DNA from: Comamonas resistens
GTDB lineage: Bacteria > Pseudomonadota > Gammaproteobacteria > Burkholderiales > Burkholderiaceae_C
Direction of reading: 5' to 3'
Length of the DNA stretch: 64,000 nt
NCBI RefSeq assembly: GCF_030064165.1
Contig: NZ_CP125947.1
Location: 1,984,001 to 2,048,000 of the forward strand
Position numbers and translations under genes: made by a program. This document shows positions 59,746-64,000 of this stretch, piece by piece; positions within the stretch are counted from its first letter, which is position 1; each line of letters opens with the position of its first letter. The notes beneath the pieces were generated by a model. That model searched no databases, was not told the DNA's origin, and saw only the letters and a list, made by a program, of their open reading frames with translations.

Positions 59746-60744
59746 GTCGCTCAGTACTCTGCTGCCCGGCAACTTGACCATACGGTAAAGCGCGGCACTG
59801 CCACGAGCGCTATGCACGCCCAGCTGGGCCATGGAGCGCAGGTCCAGGTCCAGCGTCAGCGAAGAGCGTGCCAGCGCAGAGCGGATTTGCGGCCGGCGGT
59901 TCGCCATATGCAGTATCGGTGGATACAGACCGTGGCCGTCGGCGTCGATCACGCTGGCGATCTGGGGCTCGGCGGGGTTGGGGCCGCGGCGCAGCACCAC
60001 GGCAATTTCACCGTTGTCCAGCTGCACATAGGTGCCGGGAGGGTAGGTGCCTACGACCTCCGTCAGCGCCTGTTTGACCTCATCGGCATATTGCTGGTCC
60101 TGCTGCAGAATCTGCAGCGACTCGGCAGCCGAGCGGCCGCTACGGGTTTTGCGCGGGCTGATCAGGGCCGCATAACGGTCCACCGTGCCCAGGATGCGCA
60201 CCAGGCGCTGCACGGGTTGCAACTGTGCGAGCGGAGCAGGGGGTGGGATCTCGTGATGGTGCTGCACGACTTTGAGCCACAGCGTATCGCGCACCAGCAG
60301 ATGCTCCAGCAGTACACGCCCTTCCGTGGGGTGCAGCTTCACTTTGTCGGACTGCAGGGGAGACAGCGGCTCACGCTGCTCGGCCAGCTGGTTTTGCAGC
60401 GCCGTCATGCCGATATTCATGGTCAGCGCAGCCAGAATCAGTGTGTCGCGCTCGGACTGCGGCAGCTGCAGCACCTTGGACAGCACATGGCACAGGCTTG
60501 CGCATACCAGGGCGTGAGAGGGGCTGTAGCCCACCGTGGTGGAGCTGGCGCGCTGGAACATCAGGTACAGCGCCACATCGGTGTCATGGCTGATCAGGTC
60601 CTGCAACCACAGGTCGATCTGCTGCAGCTTGGGCGTGAAGCCCGGCATGCGCAGCGGCTCGCTCAGCAGCACGGACAGGGCTGCCTCCAGGTCGGACCAC
60701 AGGCCCAGCAAATCCTCGTAAGACTCTTCGTTGCGTGCTTGCAT
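59740..60744 (-). CDS. HD-GYP-like protein with degenerate catalytic motif
   Basis: This 334-residue cytosolic protein has the helical layout of HD-GYP phosphodiesterases: HALVCASLCHVLS, LHPTEGRVLLEHL, VVQHHHE and RYAALISPRKTRSG. The metal-binding HD dyad appears as TMNIGM where HDIGK is usual, and the GYP position is lost (EIPPPAP). It may bind c-di-GMP or a partner without cleaving it. The C-terminal tail overlaps the end of the convergent flavoprotein gene by six bases. Confidence 0.75.
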   Translation of the reverse strand: MQARNEESYEDLLGLWSDLEAALSVLLSEPLRMPGFTPKLQQIDLWLQDLISHDTDVALYLMFQRASSTTVGYSPSHALVCASLCHVLSKVLQLPQSERDTLILAALTMNIGMTALQNQLAEQREPLSPLQSDKVKLHPTEGRVLLEHLLVRDTLWLKVVQHHHEIPPPAPLAQLQPVQRLVRILGTVDRYAALISPRKTRSGRSAAESLQILQQDQQYADEVKQALTEVVGTYPPGTYVQLDNGEIAVVLRRGPNPAEPQIASVIDADGHGLYPPILHMANRRPQIRSALARSSLTLDLDLRSMAQLGVHSARGSAALYRMVKLPGSRVLSDS

Positions 60745-60763
60745 GGGGGTATGCGCTTGCGCG

Positions 60764-61423
60764 TCAGCGCCTTTCCAGCACCATCTCGGTGCCCTTGCGT
60801 GTCATCTGGAAGTGGGACAGCAGGTTGTTGCCCAGCAGCACATAAGGCATGGACTGAGGAGCGACGATGGCCTCCACGTCATACAGGTCCATCTCGCCAA
60901 CGCGCACGCTGTTCAGCTTGATGCGCCAGCCCTGAGCCGTGCCGTTGGCGGTACGCATCATCACCGGGGTGCCTTGCTCGAAGGCCAGGCCCATGCGCTC
61001 GGCATCGTTGCGGCCTATGGCTATGGTGCTGGCTCCGGTGTCGACCATGTACTGCATGGCCTGGCCATTGATCAGCCCGCGATCTATGAAATGGCCACGT
61101 GAATCCGCCTGCAGTACCAGCCGGTTGGAACGAGAGGCTCCACCTGCTCCGCCGCGGCTGCCGATGCTGACAGGGGCTTCTCCCAGCCGCAATGTCTGGC
61201 GCTGTCCCTGCACATCGACGACAGCGCTGTCGCCGTTCAACTGCAACAGGCGCACGCCTTGATGGCTCTCGTTGGCGGCCAATGCCTTGGGGGCGCCGCC
61301 GTTGATGACCAGCAAGGCCTTGCTGCCCAGCATGCCGGTCAGTGCCACGGATTGCCCCCAGACGCCGCTCGATGCCATGAGCATGACAATGCTGGTGAGG
61401 CTCAGGCGAGAGATGCCAAGCAA
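60764..61423 (-). CDS. Retropepsin-like aspartic protease (clan AA, secreted)
   Basis: The single catalytic motif is MVDTGAST, followed by VLLGNNLLSHF, which mark the bacterial TIGR02281-type clan AA family of single-domain proteases that dimerise. The mature part is periplasmic, after a signal (LSLTSIVMLMASSGVWG). The N-terminus is uncertain: the frame is open to a GTG at 61507, but that part is a dispersed repeat. TTG 61423 or ATG 61384 are more likely starts. Confidence 0.78.
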   Translation of the reverse strand: MLGISRLSLTSIVMLMASSGVWGQSVALTGMLGSKALLVINGGAPKALAANESHQGVRLLQLNGDSAVVDVQGQRQTLRLGEAPVSIGSRGGAGGASRSNRLVLQADSRGHFIDRGLINGQAMQYMVDTGASTIAIGRNDAERMGLAFEQGTPVMMRTANGTAQGWRIKLNSVRVGEMDLYDVEAIVAPQSMPYVLLGNNLLSHFQMTRKGTEMVLERR

Positions 61424-61500
61424 GGGCCGCCCCGCGGCGCAGGCATCGTCCCCCTCCCGCGCAGCGAGAGAGGGGCAAGCGGCGCAGCCGCTCAGGGGGT
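61415..61500 (-). repeat. Dispersed hairpin-rich element, copy 2 (reverse orientation)
   Basis: Reverse complement of this stretch gives ACCCCCTGAGCGGCTGCGCC, a C/G hairpin, GGGGGACGATGCC and CGGCCCTTGC, the same block order as 56321-56398. It begins nine bases past the yajQ stop and runs into the protease 5' end. Confidence 0.75.
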
Positions 61501-61508
61501 GTTGCACT

Positions 61509-61994
61509 TCAATCCCGGAAGTTGTTGAACGACAGAGGGTGATCGGCCAGATCCTTGCGGATCAGCGCCATGGCTGCTTGCAGGTCATCACGCTTGGCTC
61601 CGGTGACTCGTACCTTCTCTTCCTGAATGGCGGCTTGCACCTTGAGCTTGCTTTCCTTGAGCAGCTTTTGCAGCTGCTTGGCCAGATCGGACTCAATGCC
61701 GTTCTTGACCTTGATGACCTGCTTGACCTTGTCGCCACCGATCTTCTGGGCCTTCTGGATGTCGAGAAAACGCACGTCCACATTGCGCTTGGTCAGCTTG
61801 TTACGCAGCAGGTCTTCCACTTGCTGGAGCTGGAACTCGGCATCACCGTACATGGTGATTTCCTTGTCCTTGAGCTCGACGGCGGCCGAAGTGCCCTTGA
61901 AGTCAAAGCGTGTGCCAATTTCCTTGGTGGCGTTGTCAACGGCGTTCTTGACTTCAACGAAATTGGCTTCGCAAACGGTGTCAAAAGAAGGCAT
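61509..61994 (-). CDS. yajQ: YajQ family nucleotide-binding protein
   Basis: This 161-residue protein starts [20 protein letters not shown], the family hallmark, with two RNP-like domains ([11 protein letters not shown] and [19 protein letters not shown]) and the terminal FNNFRD. YajQ proteins bind nucleotides, and c-di-GMP in some species. The ATG at 61994 gives the usual length; the longer frame overlaps murB. It diverges from murB by about 105 bp. Confidence 0.93.
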   Translation of the reverse strand: MPSFDTVCEANFVEVKNAVDNATKEIGTRFDFKGTSAAVELKDKEITMYGDAEFQLQQVEDLLRNKLTKRNVDVRFLDIQKAQKIGGDKVKQVIKVKNGIESDLAKQLQKLLKESKLKVQAAIQEEKVRVTGAKRDDLQAAMALIRKDLADHPLSFNNFRD

Positions 61995-62098
61995 GAGGCA
62001 TTTCCTATCAAATTCAATGTGAAACAAGTCACAGTGCGCTTGCACGATGAACAAGCGTTGGGCTGCAGCCAGGCAGGCGCAGTGCGACAATTGGATGG

Positions 62099-63196
62099 AT
62101 GTTAGTCGAGAAAAATGTTCCCCTGCAGCATTGCAATACCTTTGGCATTGCTGCGCGTGCCGAAACCCTGGTGCGCATCCGTAGCGAGGATGACATTCGC
62201 CAGTTTCTGAGCGACCCATTGTGGGGGCGCCAGCCGGTGTTTGTGCTGGGCGGTGGCAGCAATGTGGTGCTGACGGGTGACGTGGCGCCCGTGGTGCTCA
62301 AGATGGAAATCATGGGCATGCGCTTGCTGCGCGAAACAGACAGGCACTGGATTGTGGAGGTCGGAGCCGGAGAGCGCTGGCACGATATGGTGGCCTGGAC
62401 TCTGTCCCAGGGCTATACAGGACTGGAAAACATGGCGCTGATCCCCGGAACCGTGGGCGCGGCTCCGGTCCAGAACATTGGTGCCTATGGCCTGGAGCTT
62501 CAGGATCGCTTCGACTCTCTGGACGCTGTGGATCTGGCCACCGGTGAGCAGTTCAGCCTCAATGCCGCGCAATGCGCCTTCGGCTATCGCGACTCGGTCT
62601 TCAAGCATGCGCCGGCCCAGCCCAAGTACTGGCCTGTCACCGGCAGTGCGGCCGTGCCGCGCGGGCTGGGACTCAAGGGTAGAGCGGTGATCACGCATGT
62701 GAGGCTGGCCTTGCCCAAGGCGTGGAAGCCCGATCTGGGCTATCTGGACTTGCAGCGCAAACAGGCGGAAAAAGGCGTGGAGCAGCCGACGGCGCAGCAA
62801 ATCTTCGAATGGGTCTGCGAAATTCGCCGTGCCAAGTTGCCCGATCCCGATGTCATCGGCAACGCCGGCAGCTTTTTCAAGAACCCCACGGTCACATTGG
62901 ATCAATGCGCAGACATCATTGCTCGCGAGCCCAAGATCGTGCATTACCCCATGGATGACGGAACGGTCAAGCTGGCGGCGGGCTGGTTGATAGATGCCTG
63001 CGGCTGGAAAGGCAAGACCATGGGGCGGGCCGGTGTGTATGACAGGCAGGCTCTGGTGCTGGTCAACCGTGGTGAGCGGCACAGTGCCGAAGGCAGTGTG
63101 ACGGGCGGCGAAGTCATGACACTGGCCAAGGCGATTCAGACCAGCGTCTATGAGCGCTTCGGCATCCGGCTTGAGCCGGAGCCGGTGGTGATTTGA
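62099..63196 (+). CDS. murB: UDP-N-acetylenolpyruvoylglucosamine reductase
   Basis: This 365-residue FAD enzyme of peptidoglycan synthesis reduces the enolpyruvyl group to UDP-MurNAc. Landmarks are [21 protein letters not shown], the substrate loop [26 protein letters not shown] with the active-site Tyr region, and [10 protein letters not shown] with the catalytic Ser, plus [13 protein letters not shown]. This is a long type I MurB as in E. coli. A terminator follows. Confidence 0.94.
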   Translation: MLVEKNVPLQHCNTFGIAARAETLVRIRSEDDIRQFLSDPLWGRQPVFVLGGGSNVVLTGDVAPVVLKMEIMGMRLLRETDRHWIVEVGAGERWHDMVAWTLSQGYTGLENMALIPGTVGAAPVQNIGAYGLELQDRFDSLDAVDLATGEQFSLNAAQCAFGYRDSVFKHAPAQPKYWPVTGSAAVPRGLGLKGRAVITHVRLALPKAWKPDLGYLDLQRKQAEKGVEQPTAQQIFEWVCEIRRAKLPDPDVIGNAGSFFKNPTVTLDQCADIIAREPKIVHYPMDDGTVKLAAGWLIDACGWKGKTMGRAGVYDRQALVLVNRGERHSAEGSVTGGEVMTLAKAIQTSVYERFGIRLEPEPVVI

Positions 63197-63207
63197 AAAA
63201 AGCCAAC

Positions 63208-63235
63208 AAAAAAGGGTCCCTGGGGACCTTTTTTT
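63208..63235 (+). terminator. Intrinsic terminator after murB
   Basis: GGTCCC/GGGACC with a two-base loop, extended by an A-run on the left and seven T on the right. The A-run also makes it usable for the convergent minus-strand gene. Confidence 0.85.
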
Positions 63236-63249
63236 GTGTCTCGAACGAT

Positions 63250-63735
63250 TTACTTCCAGAAGGCCGGGTGCAAGGAGATGCCTTCGATGCGGTAGGGAGA
63301 CTGGGGCTCAATGGCGAACTCCAGAGGCACGTAACCCTTGGTGCAGTTCAGCAGCACGCTGGCAGCCACAGGGGTGCCGGTCTGCATGCGGCCTGCGGTT
63401 TGGCAGCTGCCCACGCTGGTGCGTATGCTATCCATGGCCTTTTGCACACTGTCCAGCGGAGAGTTCTGCAAGAATTTTTCGGAGAAATTGCTGGATGCAA
63501 TCTTGGATTTTCCGTCCAGGGCCGTGGTGATGGCTTGCAGGCGCTTGCGCAGTGCGGCGTCGGCGGCTGCGGCGTCAACATTGACGGCAGGTGCGGCAGC
63601 CTCTGCGGGTGCATTCTGTGCAGCATTGGCTGCAGAAGCAGCGGGCTGAGTCTGAGCTTGGGCACCAGTCATGAAACCGGCAGAAGCCAGCAGAGCCGTC
63701 AGATACAGAGCCTTGGATGTCTTGGTGAAAACCAT
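63250..63735 (-). CDS. Secreted protein of unknown function
   Basis: This 161-residue precursor has a signal peptide (residues about 8-28, cleavage after AQA), an Ala/Pro-rich linker, then a compact domain with two Cys (about 110 and 130) that could form a disulfide. The C-terminal FAIEPQSPYRIEGISLHP resembles a short beta-strand module seen at the ends of some secreted domains, but I cannot name the family. Confidence 0.7.
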   Translation of the reverse strand: MVFTKTSKALYLTALLASAGFMTGAQAQTQPAASAANAAQNAPAEAAAPAVNVDAAAADAALRKRLQAITTALDGKSKIASSNFSEKFLQNSPLDSVQKAMDSIRTSVGSCQTAGRMQTGTPVAASVLLNCTKGYVPLEFAIEPQSPYRIEGISLHPAFWK

Positions 63736-63857
63736 TCGTTGAACCTTTCGTCAAACAACCCATCCACTGTAAACCTTCTGCAAGCTAATCCATGCAAGAC
63801 ATGAGGCAGTTTTGTATGAGGCTGTGTGCGAGATGTCTGACATGTCAGGGTTATTTC

Positions 63858-63888
63858 TTGCGAAAGCCGCGAGCGGGCTGCCTAGAAT
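63858..63888 (+). promoter_or_regulatory. Possible promoter of the phaR-like gene
   Basis: TTGCGA (63858-63863) and TAGAAT (63883-63888) have a 19-base spacer, longer than ideal. TTGCAGTGCA (63892-63901) overlaps the expected start of transcription and might be an operator. Confidence 0.3.
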
Positions 63889-63948
63889 CTGTTGCAGTGC
63901 ACTAGTTAATTGGAATGTGGGGATACCCATAAACACGGAGGATTTGCG

Positions 63949-64000
63949 ATGTCAGAAAGCCACGAGGGTGCGACCCAGCGCGTCATCAAAAAATATCCCA
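63949..64000 (+). CDS. phaR: Start of a PhaR-like polyhydroxyalkanoate repressor (cut by window edge)
   Basis: ATG 63949 follows GGAGGA by six bases and opens the frame MSESHEGATQRVIKKYP up to the edge. The RVIKKYP ending is the start of the conserved PhaR DNA-binding domain as I know it (continuing NRRLYDT). Only 17 residues are visible, so the call depends on this short match. Confidence 0.6.
   Translation, partial: MSESHEGATQRVIKKYP

Overview
The window looks like a chromosomal segment of a high-GC betaproteobacterium of the family Comamonadaceae, most likely Comamonas. This rests on the gene repertoire (stand-alone CoA-ester catabolic operons, ompW, murB next to yajQ, and the start of a phaR-like gene at the right edge) and on many copies of a short ATAGCTGC/GCAGCTAT inverted-repeat element that I associate with this family. 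No rRNA, tRNA, CRISPR array, insertion sequence or prophage was recognised. All species-level statements are inference.

Layout. 0-8.5 kb: the end of a DUF5682/VWA pair, a DUF808 membrane protein, ompW, a tandem-repeat spacer, a TonB-like lipoprotein, an O-acetylhomoserine sulfhydrylase, a GGEEF diguanylate cyclase and a 3'-5' exonuclease. 8.66-15.1 kb (minus strand): a seven-gene beta-oxidation operon with a peroxisome-like set of enzymes (acyl-CoA ligase, acyl-CoA dehydrogenase, SDR, two hotdog hydratases, SCP-x-type thiolase, enoyl-CoA hydratase), divergent from an AraC-type regulator. 16.3-29.7 kb (plus strand): a TetR regulator followed by ten tightly packed genes resembling the acyclic-terpene (Atu) or leucine (Liu) logic: biotin-dependent acyl-CoA carboxylase alpha and beta subunits, two acyl-CoA dehydrogenases, a hydratase, a beta-keto acid cleavage enzyme, two acyl-CoA ligases and two SDRs. 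A third SDR faces it from the other side. 30.6-31.7 kb is an AT-rich stretch without a supportable gene.

31.8-37.4 kb: rlhA (23S rRNA hydroxylation), then a compact NAD+/ADP-ribose module. A NrtR-type Nudix-HTH regulator diverges from kptA, a HAD phosphatase, a NADAR protein and an ADP-ribosylglycohydrolase, with a 38-bp nested palindrome between them. This is the most interesting system in the window: regulator ligand and operon products are both ADP-ribose chemistry.

37.4-53.6 kb: mixed housekeeping and accessory genes: a periplasmic amino-acid binding protein, a TadA-alpha/beta hydrolase fusion, an LD-carboxypeptidase with a histidine-rich N-terminus, a triple-repeat HTH protein coupled to a large membrane protein, a stand-alone EF-G, a penicillin-acylase-family Ntn hydrolase, an alpha/beta hydrolase, a Tas-like aldo/keto reductase and a YbaK deacylase. 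53.7-59.7 kb: plsY, then a DUF4178-DUF350-membrane aminopropyltransferase-Tat flavoprotein cluster, a poorly understood membrane/polyamine system. 59.7-64 kb: a degenerate HD-GYP-like protein, a retropepsin-like protease, yajQ, murB, a secreted protein of unknown function and the start of phaR.
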